Under the pieces are notes generated by a model, which did not search any database, was not told where the DNA came from, and was given only the letters and a program-made list of their open reading frames with translations. DNA of 64,000 bases from Nitrosomonas sp. Nm84. GTDB lineage: Bacteria; Pseudomonadota; Gammaproteobacteria; Burkholderiales; Nitrosomonadaceae. The translations under genes and the position numbers were made by a program. The stretch spans positions 1 to 64,000 of the forward strand of contig NZ_QJJP01000002.1 in assembly GCF_003201565.1 (NCBI RefSeq). Reading direction: 5' to 3'. This document shows, piece by piece, positions 7,450 through 17,883 of this stretch (the first letter of the stretch is position 1; the number at the start of each line of letters is the position of its first letter).

Positions 7450-7560
7450 ATGTGGTTACTTGCAGTTGAAGCGGCAGTGGTATTGGTTTTATTGTTTTTT
7501 ATTATCTGGTGGACCATGTTCGCGGGTAAGAAAAAGAAGGATGATGAGGACAAAGACTAA
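7450..7560 (+). CDS. Putative 36-residue single-span membrane protein
   Basis: The reading frame ATG...TAA encodes MWLLAVEAAVVLVLLFFIIW-WTMFAGKKKKDDEDKD. A hydrophobic helix of about 22 residues is followed by a Lys block and an acidic tail. By the positive-inside rule the charged end is cytoplasmic. It lies alone between mltA and the Nif3-like gene. No strong ribosome site is visible. Support rests on the clean membrane-protein composition of a frame that fills the gap. Its function is unknown. Confidence 0.45.
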   Translation: MWLLAVEAAVVLVLLFFIIWWTMFAGKKKKDDEDKD

Positions 7561-7612
7561 AATAGCATCTGCCTGTCATTATATCGTGTAGCGTCAATGT
7601 TGAACCATGACA

Positions 7613-8359
7613 TCACACTGGGTTGTCGATATCGATAAACTGGTGCCGGATGCCGAATTTTTGTGCAATGTGATCTCCCAGTGCTTGTACGCCGTAGCGT
7701 TCGGTGGCGTGATGCCCCGCAGCGATGAATGCAACACCGGATTCACGCGCAGCGTGTACCGATTGTTCTGAGATTTCACCGGTAATAAATGCGTCAACCC
7801 CTTGTCGGATCGCTGCTTCAAAATAGCTTTGCGCAGCACCGGTACACCACGCAATGCGGCAAATGCTTTTGTTTCGATCACCGATCATCATGGGTTTGCG
7901 TAACAAAGTCCGTGATATTTTTTCACCCAATGCGCCCAGTGTGGTTGCTTGGGTGAATTCTCCCTGAACGACAATATCCTGGTCGCCAAAACGGCCTGTT
8001 TCAACCAGTCCCAATTTTTTTCCTAGCAACGCATTATTACCAAACTGCGGATGCACATCGAGCGGCAGGTGATAGGCAAATAAATTGATGGCATGGGTCA
8101 TTAGCAACGCAATACGACGGCTTTTTATACCGGTGATGCGCATATCTTCGCCGCGCCAGAAATAACCATGATGAACCAGAATGGCATCCGCCTTGGCCGT
8201 TATTGCCGCTTGCAGCAGATCAAGTGAGGCGGTGACACCACTGACGAGGGTGTGAATGGTATGATGCCCTTCCACTTGTAAGCCATTTGGGCAATAATCA
8301 TGAAAGCGGGATATTTCCAGTAATTGATTTAGATGGTTCTCAAGTTCATCTCGATGCAT
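7613..8359 (-). CDS. Nif3-like / DUF34 dinuclear metal protein (YbgI type)
   Basis: 248 residues from the ATG at 8359 (MHRDELENHL), which has AAGGAAA at good spacing. The frame opens ten codons earlier, but that start lacks a ribosome site. Family marks are DYCPNGLQVEG near residue 25, the metal-binding ILVHHGYFW near residue 65, a DVHPQFGNNALLGKKLG segment and the C-terminal ITGEISEQSVHAARESGVAFIAAGHHATE, with further metal-site His and Glu. Relatives are toroidal metal proteins sometimes called GTP cyclohydrolase I type 2; their true role is unsettled. It is divergent from the HtrA gene. Confidence 0.85.
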   Translation of the reverse strand: MHRDELENHLNQLLEISRFHDYCPNGLQVEGHHTIHTLVSGVTASLDLLQAAITAKADAILVHHGYFWRGEDMRITGIKSRRIALLMTHAINLFAYHLPLDVHPQFGNNALLGKKLGLVETGRFGDQDIVVQGEFTQATTLGALGEKISRTLLRKPMMIGDRNKSICRIAWCTGAAQSYFEAAIRQGVDAFITGEISEQSVHAARESGVAFIAAGHHATERYGVQALGDHIAQKFGIRHQFIDIDNPV

Positions 8360-8436
8360 AGATCTTTCCTTTGATTCTAGGCTATTCAATAAGTGATATT
8401 ACCGCAGCCATTCTAATTGGGGAGTAAAACGTTTTC

Positions 8437-9576
8437 ATGTACAGACTTTGGTTGATTTTTGCACAAACTGCGACAGTATTGCTGGCTATTTTTTTTGTAA
8501 TTTCCACATTGCGGCCGGAATTATTGCCCTGGAAGCCGCGCGGGGAAATCGTGACGGTTAAGGAAGTTGCGCCGGCGGTCGACACCGAAAGGCCCGACAG
8601 TTATGCCAAGGCGGCTGAAGTCGCCATGCCCTCGGTGGTTAATATATTTACCAGCAAGGAAATCAGCGAACCTTCGAATCCGCTGTTGAACGATCCCGCA
8701 TTGCGCAAATTCTTTGGCGAGCAGCCTGAAATGCGGCCGCGACGCACATCAAGTTTGGGTTCCGGTGTCATTGTCAGTCCGAATGGTTATATATTGACGA
8801 ATCATCATGTGATAGAAGCGGCAGATGAAGTGGAGGTGGCATTGGTCGATGGCAGGAAAGCCAAAGCCACCATGATCGGCTCGGATCCTGAGTCCGACTT
8901 GGCGGTGTTGAAAGTTAAGTTAGATGATCTGCCGGCGATTACGTTTGGTCAATCACAACAAGTTAAAGTCGGCGACGTTGTGCTGGCAGTCGGCAATCCG
9001 TTTGGCGTCGGGCAAAGTGTTACTATGGGAATAGTGAGTGCGCTGAGTAGAAGCCGGGTGGGAATCAATACCTTTGAAAATTTCATTCAAACCGATGCAG
9101 CGGTTAATCCGGGTAATTCCGGTGGTGCATTGACGGATACATCAGGCAACTTGATTGGCATCAATACGGCAATTTATTCTCGTACCGGCGGTTCACTGGG
9201 CATTGGTTTTGCCATTCCCACCCATGTGGCCAAACAGATTATGGAGCAAATCATTCAGTCCGGCAGCGTGATCCGCGGTTGGCTGGGTGTCAGTATGCAG
9301 GATATGACGCAGGATCTGGCCGAGTCATTCGGTATGGACAATTTAACGGGGTCTCTGATCGCCGGTGTGCTTAAAGATGGCCCGGCAGATCAAGCAGGTA
9401 TCAAACCTGGCGATATCTTGATTGCTGTGGAAGGCAAGCCGGTTAAAAGCTCATCGGAGCTGTTGAATTTGGTGGCGGCATTACCGCCCGGAGACACAGT
9501 AACAGTGACCGTGATTCGCAGTAAGCAGGAAAAATTCATTCCGATTAAAGTGGGCGTGCGTCCCAGGCAGAAGTGA
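8437..9576 (+). CDS. Membrane-anchored HtrA serine protease (DegS/AlgW type)
   Basis: 379 residues. A single N-terminal hydrophobic helix (about residues 4-24) lacks a typical cleavage site, suggesting a membrane anchor as in DegS. The trypsin-like domain has the full triad: H124 in TNHHVI, D154 in SDLAVLK and S228 in NPGNSGGAL. One C-terminal PDZ domain (about 280-375) contains DGPADQAGIKPGDILIAVEG. One PDZ and an anchor favour DegS/AlgW over DegP/DegQ. Such proteases cleave anti-sigma factors or misfolded periplasmic proteins; the target here is unknown. Confidence 0.85.
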   Translation: MYRLWLIFAQTATVLLAIFFVISTLRPELLPWKPRGEIVTVKEVAPAVDTERPDSYAKAAEVAMPSVVNIFTSKEISEPSNPLLNDPALRKFFGEQPEMRPRRTSSLGSGVIVSPNGYILTNHHVIEAADEVEVALVDGRKAKATMIGSDPESDLAVLKVKLDDLPAITFGQSQQVKVGDVVLAVGNPFGVGQSVTMGIVSALSRSRVGINTFENFIQTDAAVNPGNSGGALTDTSGNLIGINTAIYSRTGGSLGIGFAIPTHVAKQIMEQIIQSGSVIRGWLGVSMQDMTQDLAESFGMDNLTGSLIAGVLKDGPADQAGIKPGDILIAVEGKPVKSSSELLNLVAALPPGDTVTVTVIRSKQEKFIPIKVGVRPRQK

Positions 9577-9649
9577 GCAATCCAACTTTGAATCAACTAA
9601 TTGATAATTTGAATAATTGCGAGCGTTTTGTTGGAGATGGCGTGAATTA

Positions 9650-11302
9650 ATGATGAAGAATCTACTACTATCCAACGGATTTCTATCCGTGATTGCTCAG
9701 TGGTTTAGCGCCAATATTCTTGCATTAGGGCGGGAAATGCGACTGTCTTATCTGCCACCACTTATGGTTTATGTCGCCGCAGGTATTTCTGGTCTGACGG
9801 GCATTGTGGGCACGTTCTACGTCAAAGAAAAGCTGGGGCTTTCCGCCGAATTTCTGGCAATGCTGGGATTCTGGATGATGTTGCCGTGGGCGCTAAAAAT
9901 GCCATTGGGTCATCTGGTTGATCTGGTATGGCGCTGGAAAGGTCTGATGGTGTATTTGGGTGCCAGTTTGATCATGTTGAGCTTACTCATCATGATCGGA
10001 TTGCTTGGACATACCGAAGCGATGGCAGCTATGGCATCGATTGAAACTTGGTATGTGCTATCAGCCCTGCTCGCGCCGATCGGTTATGTGTTGCAAGATG
10101 TGGTGGCGGATGCGATGACCGTTGAAGCAGTACCGCGTGTCGACGAGGATGGCCAGAAGCTGGATACGGAAAAACGCAAACTCATGCATGTCACCATGCA
10201 AACTTTGGGACGTGTTGCCATCATCGGCGGCGGGGTGCTGGTGTCCGTGGCCAATGTTTTTTTATTGCGTGACGCGGGAACATTGCCGGAAGCTGAGAAA
10301 GAAGCGGTGTATTTGCTGGTCTATGAGCTGGCTTTGATTATTCCGCTCATATCGATTTTTGGTGTGGTCTTTGCCGCCTGGTTGCAGCGGCGTGAACGCA
10401 AGCGTTTTTTGGCACAGGGGTACAGCCGACAAGAAGTCGATACATTGCTCGGCATGCACGCAGAATCACCTGCGATTAACTGGTGGATTCTGGGTGGCGG
10501 ATTGGTTTTTACGGTCATATCATTGGGTGTCGGCGTAAGCCGTATATCGGGTGGAGAAGAGATTGTTTTCGGGATCTCCATGGCTATTGTCGTATTTCTG
10601 ATGTGGCGACTGACCGATGAACTTGAGCCTGACGCGCGCAACGTGCTGGTCGGTACGGCCGTGCTGATATTCGTTTTTCGTGCGATTCCCGGGCCTGGCG
10701 CCGGTTCTACTTGGTGGATGATCGACACATTGGGCTTTGATCAACAATTTCTCGCGATATTGTCCTTAGTGGGTGCGATATTGACGCTATTCGGCATGTT
10801 CATTTTTCGTCGCTTCATGGCGGAGCGTTCCATTGCGTATATCATCGGTTTTCTGACCATTGTGGGCACCTTCTTGTCGTTTCCCATCATCGGCATGTAC
10901 TTCGGCCTGCATGAATGGACCGCCGCAATGACGGGTGGTGTGGTCGATGCGCGTTTCATCGTGTTGATCGACACCGCGTTGGAATCACCGTTGGGCCAGA
11001 TTGCCATGATTCCGATGTTGGCTTGGATTGCGAATTCCGCCCCAGAAAAACTCAAAGCCACCTTTTTTGCGGTCATGGCGTCTTTTACCAATTTGGCTTT
11101 ATCGGCTTCGCAATTGGGAACCAAGTATCTGAATCAAGTGTATGAAGTGAAGCGTGAAGTAAAGGATGCTGTCGGTGAGGTGACAATACCGGCGGATTAC
11201 AGTGAGCTGGGACACTTATTGATTACCGTCACCATCATTGGTTTTGTATTGCCGCTCATTACGATTCTGATCGTTAAACACTCGCGTTTTCGTAATGCTT
11301 AA
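9650..11302 (+). CDS. Major facilitator-type permease (BT1/folate-biopterin-like)
   Basis: About 550 residues from the ATG at 9650; the longer frame uses a TTG at 9617. It has 12 or more hydrophobic segments and ends in a short basic tail. The motif GHLVDLVWRWKGLMVYLGA in the first loops matches the loop-2/3 region of major facilitators. The arrangement resembles BT1-type folate/biopterin carriers. The substrate cannot be read from the sequence. It follows the HtrA gene by 73 bp on the same strand. A possible terminator lies at 11516-11543 inside the DnaA-box element. Confidence 0.6.
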   Translation: MMKNLLLSNGFLSVIAQWFSANILALGREMRLSYLPPLMVYVAAGISGLTGIVGTFYVKEKLGLSAEFLAMLGFWMMLPWALKMPLGHLVDLVWRWKGLMVYLGASLIMLSLLIMIGLLGHTEAMAAMASIETWYVLSALLAPIGYVLQDVVADAMTVEAVPRVDEDGQKLDTEKRKLMHVTMQTLGRVAIIGGGVLVSVANVFLLRDAGTLPEAEKEAVYLLVYELALIIPLISIFGVVFAAWLQRRERKRFLAQGYSRQEVDTLLGMHAESPAINWWILGGGLVFTVISLGVGVSRISGGEEIVFGISMAIVVFLMWRLTDELEPDARNVLVGTAVLIFVFRAIPGPGAGSTWWMIDTLGFDQQFLAILSLVGAILTLFGMFIFRRFMAERSIAYIIGFLTIVGTFLSFPIIGMYFGLHEWTAAMTGGVVDARFIVLIDTALESPLGQIAMIPMLAWIANSAPEKLKATFFAVMASFTNLALSASQLGTKYLNQVYEVKREVKDAVGEVTIPADYSELGHLLITVTIIGFVLPLITILIVKHSRFRNA

Positions 11303-11515
11303 TTCGATTACCCATCCGATGGTCCTTCAATTTATAGACAGCTCACATCGTTCGCATTTATAAAAAATCAGGAATTACTTTAATCACTCAGAAGTGAACA
11401 TTATTCCTATATTTTTCACTTGACATTGCAAATAATCCACAATCTAGGAAGATTGTGAAAATTATCTCAATCAATCATCCAACGAACCGCGAGTAGGATA
11501 TAACTGACTGATAAG

Positions 11516-11543
11516 TGACACATAATTAAAGTGTCAGCTTTTT
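11516..11543 (+). terminator. Possible terminator of the permease gene
   Basis: TGACAC (11516-11521) pairs with GTGTCA (11531-11536); GC then five T residues follow. The stem is short (6 bp). The equivalent part of the second element copy lacks the left arm. Confidence 0.35.
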
Positions 11544-11598
11544 AAGCAACCTAAGTAAGCCCTTAGAAATACATAGATTAGTTGCATATACCAAACGG

Positions 11599-11633
11599 TT
11601 ATTCACAAACTTATCCACAGGATTTGTGGATAA
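11599..11633 (+). promoter_or_regulatory. Triplet of DnaA boxes (copy 1)
   Basis: TTATTCACA (11599-11607) and TTATCCACA (11611-11619) lie in the same direction 3 bp apart. TGTGGATAA (11625-11633) lies in the opposite direction 5 bp further on. All three fit the DnaA-box consensus TTATNCACA exactly. Confidence 0.8.
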
Positions 11634-11667
11634 CGAAAAAACTTCATGTGAAATAAAACGATAGACC

Positions 11668-11694
11668 GAAACCCGCACATCTTGTTTGGGTTTC
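11668..11694. repeat. Inverted repeat between convergent genes
   Basis: GAAACCC (11668-11674) pairs perfectly with GGGTTTC (11688-11694). There is no T-run on either strand, so it is only a weak terminator candidate for secF. Confidence 0.35.
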
Positions 11695-11731
11695 TAATCT
11701 GAAAAGGTATTCGGTAATTGGCGATACTTGG

Positions 11732-12670
11732 TTACACGACAGCGCCGTCATTCTCGAGCGGTTTCTTCTCTAGTCTAACAAGATCCTCTCGTTTCACACC
11801 CAATAGCATAATAATCGAGCTGCCAACCATAATGGAAGAGTAAATGCCAAACAAAATCCCGATCGTTAGTGCCAATGCAAAATAGTGCAGCACCTCACCA
11901 CCAAATAGCAGCATCGCGATCACAACCATTTGAGTACAGCCATGGGTAATGACTGTACGCGACATAGTCCGCGTGATGGCATTATCGATTACCCGTGTCA
12001 CCGATGCTCCCCGCATTTTGCGGAAATTTTCTCGAATACGGTCAAAAATAATTACGGATTCATTAACAGAATAACCCAATATGGCCAATATAGCGGCTAA
12101 TACGGTCAATGAGAATTCCCATTGAAAAAATGCAAAACAACCGACGATGATAACGACATCGTGCAAATTCGCGATGATGCCCGCTACGCCAAATTTCCAC
12201 TCGAACCGTATGGCCAAGTAAGCGACTATGCCCAGTGAAACGAATAACAAGGCTAGCGCGCCATTTTCAAGTAATTCCTCACCAACCTGCGGGCCGACAA
12301 ATTCCACACGTTTCATTTCTACTGAAGGATCAGCTTGCCTAAGCGCGTCCAGAACGACTTCAGACAGCTGTGCACTGGAAGTCTCCGGTTTGATGGGTAA
12401 CCGTATCAACACATCCCGGGAAGTACCAAAGTTTTGCACGCTGGCATCAGACATCTCGAGATTAGCCAGCACACTTCTTACTTTCTCGAGATCAGCTGTT
12501 TGACTATAACTGACTTCCAGAACAGTTCCACCTGTGAAGTCCACATTAAAATTTAGTCCTTTGGTGGCAATAAAGAAAATAGAAAGAATAAATGTTGCGA
12601 TTGAAATGACGGCTCCTGACCGTCTCCAGCTCATGAAAGGAATATCACGATTAAATCTAAAAAATTCCAT
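11732..12670 (-). CDS. secF: Protein translocase subunit SecF
   Basis: 312 residues with six membrane segments. A first helix precedes a periplasmic P1 domain (LNFNVDFTGGTVLEVSY at about 36-52). The C-terminal bundle contains the family segments ILAILGYSVNESVIIFDRIRENFRK and TRTMSRTVITHG. With SecD and YajC it uses the proton gradient to help pull proteins through SecYEG. It is the last gene of the queA-tgt-yajC-secD-secF run, 28 bp after secD. Confidence 0.95.
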   Translation of the reverse strand: MEFFRFNRDIPFMSWRRSGAVISIATFILSIFFIATKGLNFNVDFTGGTVLEVSYSQTADLEKVRSVLANLEMSDASVQNFGTSRDVLIRLPIKPETSSAQLSEVVLDALRQADPSVEMKRVEFVGPQVGEELLENGALALLFVSLGIVAYLAIRFEWKFGVAGIIANLHDVVIIVGCFAFFQWEFSLTVLAAILAILGYSVNESVIIFDRIRENFRKMRGASVTRVIDNAITRTMSRTVITHGCTQMVVIAMLLFGGEVLHYFALALTIGILFGIYSSIMVGSSIIMLLGVKREDLVRLEKKPLENDGAVV

Positions 12671-12698
12671 AGTTAGGCCCTTATTAACCGATTATTGA

Positions 12699-14768
12699 CT
12701 ACTTGGATTGTTTAACACTCGATGACTTGCGCTTACTTTTTGCTTTACCAACAATCTTCTCATCGGGTTTAACCGGAGCGTTGCTATCAGCCTGATGGCT
12801 TGTGTCGATTTCGGCTTTGACTGAATCAACAGTCTCTGACTCACTATTTTCTTCTTTTATCGGCCCTTTAGTTTTTTTTATAGTCTCGGCCTTAATATCA
12901 TCATTGTCGGATACGATTTTATCGATAACCGGACTTTGCTTGGGTGTCCATACTTGTCCAATAGGAACGCGATCCAGCTTGCGACGGCTACCATATACCA
13001 GGTTTACCATGCCTCTGGCTACAAAAGTTGCGGTGAATACTGAAGTCAGAATACCCAGGCAAAGTACTACCGCAAATCCTTTAACTGGGCCTGAGCCAAA
13101 AGCAAACAGAGCAATGCCAGCAATTAAGGTGGTAATGTTGGAATCCACAATGGTACCAAAGGCGCGCTCAAAACCAGTGTGAATAGCGAGTTGCGGAGAA
13201 GCTCCCCCACGCAACTCATCTCGGATACGTTCATTAATCAGGACATTCGCGTCAATAGCCATGCCCACAGTCAGTGCCAGTGCAGCCATTCCAGGCAATG
13301 TCAGTGTGGCTTGTATAATAGATAATAGACCCACCAACAGTAATACGTTGAGAGCGAGGGCAATGACTGAGATAGCACCAAACGCCGTGTAATAAACCAT
13401 GACGAAGATGGCCACAGCCAAAAATCCATAAAGTGTAGAATTAAAGCCTCGGGCAATATTCTCAGCACCCAAGCTCGGACCGACTGTGCGCTCTTCAATG
13501 ATGCCCATGGGAGCAGCCAGTGCGCCGGCACGCAGTAATAATGCCACATCGCGCGCTTCTATATTGGTCATGCGGCCGCTGATCTGCACGCGTCCGCCGC
13601 CTATTTCTTCACGAATAACCGGCGCAGTAACGACTTCAGCTTTATTTTTTTCAATCAAAAGAATCGCCATTCGTTTACCGACATTATCGCGCGTCAATTG
13701 CTTGAAAATACGTGAGCCGCTGCCATCCAGATTGATATGCACTGCCGGCTGATTATCTTTATCGAAACCCGGTTGGGCATCGGTAATCCGTTCACCGGTC
13801 AGTAATACCTGTTTTTTAACCAATAGCGGACTACCACCACGCTCCGTATAAAGCTCGGTACCAAATGGCACTTTGCCGCGCATCGCGGCATCAAGATCGC
13901 GCTCATCATCGACCATGCGTATTTCCAGTGTGGCGGTTCGTCCCAGTATGTCTTTGGCCTTGGCGGTATCCTGTACACCGGGCAATTGCACAATGACACG
14001 ATCCCCCCCGGCTTTCTGAATGATCGGTTCAGCTACACCTAATTCGTTTACACGATTGCGCAATGTCGTGATATTTTGCATCACGGCTGAATCCTGCATG
14101 CGTGTTTGGGCTTCAGGCTTGATCACAGTCACAAGGTGAAACCGGTTATCGACTTGTTCTTCACTGAAACCGAGATCAGGGTAATTTGATTTCAACTCAG
14201 CTTGTGCTTTTGTGCGCGATTCACTATCGCGAAACTTCAGGATCAGTTTTTTGCCTTGTTTCTCAAGTCCCGCATAGGAAATTTTTTGTTCACGTAACGT
14301 ATTGCGAATATCAGCGCTGTAGCGATCCAGTGACTTCTCAAGCGCACCATCCATATCCACTTCCAGCATGAAATGCACGCCGCCACGTAAATCAAGCCCC
14401 AGGTACATCGGCAACGCGCCAAGATTGCTCAACCATGCAGGAGAATTGGGCAATAGATTCAGTGCAACGACATAATCATTACCCAAAGTTGATTCAAGCA
14501 GGTCTTTCGCTTTGATTTGTACATCAGTATCAGCAAAGCGTGCTTTGATGCTGTTTCCTTCCAACAGGATGCCATTCGTTGCGATATCGGCCTGTTTCAA
14601 TGCATCTTCGACGCGCTGCAGCAAGGCGCTGTCAGCATTCATGGAAGTGCGCAATGGAGAGATCTGCACTGCGGGTGATTCGCCATAAAAATTGGGTAGG
14701 GTATACAGCAGTCCAAGAACAAGCGAAACCACAATAATCAGGTATTGCCAAAGTGCGTAGCGATTCAT
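12699..14768 (-). CDS. secD: Protein translocase subunit SecD with a long charged C-terminal tail
   Basis: 689 residues against about 615-620 in E. coli. It has an N-terminal helix, the P1 domain with YLGLDLRGGVHFMLEV (about residues 122-137), then the membrane bundle with LTLPGMAALALTVGMAIDANVLI-NERIRDELR. After the last helix, about 75 residues (from VIDKIVSDNDD to the end) are rich in Lys, Glu and Ser with no hydrophobic segment. The tail is predicted cytoplasmic and looks like a lineage-specific extension. It works with SecF and YajC in protein export. Confidence 0.93.
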   Translation of the reverse strand: MNRYALWQYLIIVVSLVLGLLYTLPNFYGESPAVQISPLRTSMNADSALLQRVEDALKQADIATNGILLEGNSIKARFADTDVQIKAKDLLESTLGNDYVVALNLLPNSPAWLSNLGALPMYLGLDLRGGVHFMLEVDMDGALEKSLDRYSADIRNTLREQKISYAGLEKQGKKLILKFRDSESRTKAQAELKSNYPDLGFSEEQVDNRFHLVTVIKPEAQTRMQDSAVMQNITTLRNRVNELGVAEPIIQKAGGDRVIVQLPGVQDTAKAKDILGRTATLEIRMVDDERDLDAAMRGKVPFGTELYTERGGSPLLVKKQVLLTGERITDAQPGFDKDNQPAVHINLDGSGSRIFKQLTRDNVGKRMAILLIEKNKAEVVTAPVIREEIGGGRVQISGRMTNIEARDVALLLRAGALAAPMGIIEERTVGPSLGAENIARGFNSTLYGFLAVAIFVMVYYTAFGAISVIALALNVLLLVGLLSIIQATLTLPGMAALALTVGMAIDANVLINERIRDELRGGASPQLAIHTGFERAFGTIVDSNITTLIAGIALFAFGSGPVKGFAVVLCLGILTSVFTATFVARGMVNLVYGSRRKLDRVPIGQVWTPKQSPVIDKIVSDNDDIKAETIKKTKGPIKEENSESETVDSVKAEIDTSHQADSNAPVKPDEKIVGKAKSKRKSSSVKQSK

Positions 14769-14856
14769 GAGATCAGTTAGGTATTAGATAATAGGGGGTG
14801 AGAAAGCATGCAAGATAGATGCTGGCGATAGCAATTTTTCTTTGTGTCATGAACGG

Positions 14857-15315
14857 TTATTTCTTTTCGACAGCTTTCTCGGTTTCAGCATCTTTGTTTT
14901 CTGAAGCTTCGCTGACACTTTCGGCTGAATTGCCTTCTGCAGCAGTTGTTTTTGCTATTTTGGTTTTAGGTGTTTTTCCACCTTTGGGTTCAATGCTCTT
15001 CAGTGTTCCTTTAGGCAATAAGGTCTGCACTGAGGATCTTTGTAACGTGATTTCTACACCCGATGCAATTTCAACAATAACATAACCTTCACTGACATTA
15101 ACGACCAAGCCCAATATGCCGCCGTTAGTGATCACTTCGTCACCGCGTTGCAGTGCTTCCACCATTTGTTTATGTTCTTTGGCGCGTTTTGATTGTGGGC
15201 GGATCAGCAGAAAATAAAAAATAACGAGTATTCCGACCATCGGTAATAGACTCAACCATTCTTGGCCAGCTTGCGCCGGCGCAGCAGCTTGAGCAAATGC
15301 GTCACTAATCAGCAT
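14857..15315 (-). CDS. yajC: Preprotein translocase accessory protein YajC
   Basis: 152 residues with GGAGAATTCT before ATG. A single membrane helix (LLPMVGILVIFYFLLIRPQ) is followed by the family signature KRAKEHKQMVEALQRGDEVITNGGI and a small beta domain. The family is usually about 110 residues. Here a further 45 residues rich in Lys, Thr, Ala and Glu follow, parallel to the tail seen on SecD. YajC associates with SecDF in the inner membrane. Confidence 0.93.
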   Translation of the reverse strand: MLISDAFAQAAAPAQAGQEWLSLLPMVGILVIFYFLLIRPQSKRAKEHKQMVEALQRGDEVITNGGILGLVVNVSEGYVIVEIASGVEITLQRSSVQTLLPKGTLKSIEPKGGKTPKTKIAKTTAAEGNSAESVSEASENKDAETEKAVEKK

Positions 15316-15368
15316 AGAATTCTCCGGAAACGTTGATCAAAAAAAGCACATATTAGCATGATGACCGC

Positions 15369-17485
<2,117 letters not shown>

Positions 17486-17492
17486 GCCGACT

Positions 17493-17498
17493 ATTATA
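17493..17498 (-). promoter_or_regulatory. TATAAT -10 box immediately upstream of queA
   Basis: On the minus strand TATAAT ends 7 bp before the queA ATG, which puts the expected transcription start at or next to the start codon. The hexamer 17 bp further upstream (TGGGCG) is a poor -35. No ribosome-binding sequence fits between. Confidence 0.45.
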
Positions 17499-17593
17499 CC
17501 GTCGCAACATGTTTCCGCCCATGCAGCTTGCTGTGCTAGCGGTTTTCAGTGATAATTGCGCCTTCTGCGGAACAAATATCAACAGATAATCTA

Positions 17594-17680
17594 GCCGGGA
17601 TGGCGGAATTGGTAGACGCACGGGACTCAAAATCCCGCGAAGGCGACTTCATGGGGGTTCGATTCCCCCTCCCGGCACCA
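17594..17680 (+). tRNA. tRNA-Leu (CAA)
   Basis: 87-nt class II cloverleaf. The acceptor GCCGGGA pairs with TCCCGGC. The anticodon stem CGGGA/TCCCG encloses CTCAAAA, anticodon CAA. A long variable arm (CGAAGGCGACTTCATG) and the T-arm GGGGG-TTCGATT-CCCCC complete the fold, and CCA is encoded. The long variable arm and CAA anticodon define leucine. Confidence 0.96.
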
Positions 17681-17751
17681 ATAACATGAAACTGTACCGA
17701 CTCATCTCCTCTTCTCAAATCATCTTATTTCCAGAAAACCCGGGACGATTA

Positions 17752-17798
17752 GTCTCTTTATTTTACGAAACCTCAGATTCCATAAAATCAGTGTGTCA
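17752..17798. repeat. IS terminal sequence, copy 2 (relic next to tRNA-Leu)
   Basis: 'tttacgaaacctcagattcc' followed by 'ataaaatcag' closely matches the IS3-type terminus at 151-198. It is in the same orientation, with transitions and one indel. No transposase gene flanks it, so it is a solo end or a decayed element, about 70 bp past the tRNA. Confidence 0.55.
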
Positions 17799-17883
17799 GG
17801 CAGAACAAAGCGAGTTGAAAATTGATCAAGTATCGCTTGGTTTTATTTCATCACTGCATACGAACTAACTAGATAGCATAGTT

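Larger units (their letters stand above)
11410..11640 (+). repeat. Intergenic DnaA-box element, copy 1
   Basis: A roughly 230-bp AT-rich element whose inverted homologue lies at 24100-24337. Conserved block A (11410-11450) holds TTGACA and AATCCACA. A diverged middle of about 90 bp follows. Block C (11547-11636) starts CAACCTAAG, contains CTTAGAAATA, and ends with three DnaA boxes. By eye, block C of the two copies agrees at about three positions in four. It lies between convergent genes (the permease and secF). Confidence 0.75.

Noticed and set aside
11410-11640. Chromosomal oriC
   Set aside because: DnaA boxes are present, but neither dnaA, rpmH, rnpA nor gidA is near, and a second copy lies 12.5 kb away. 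A replication origin is not supported.
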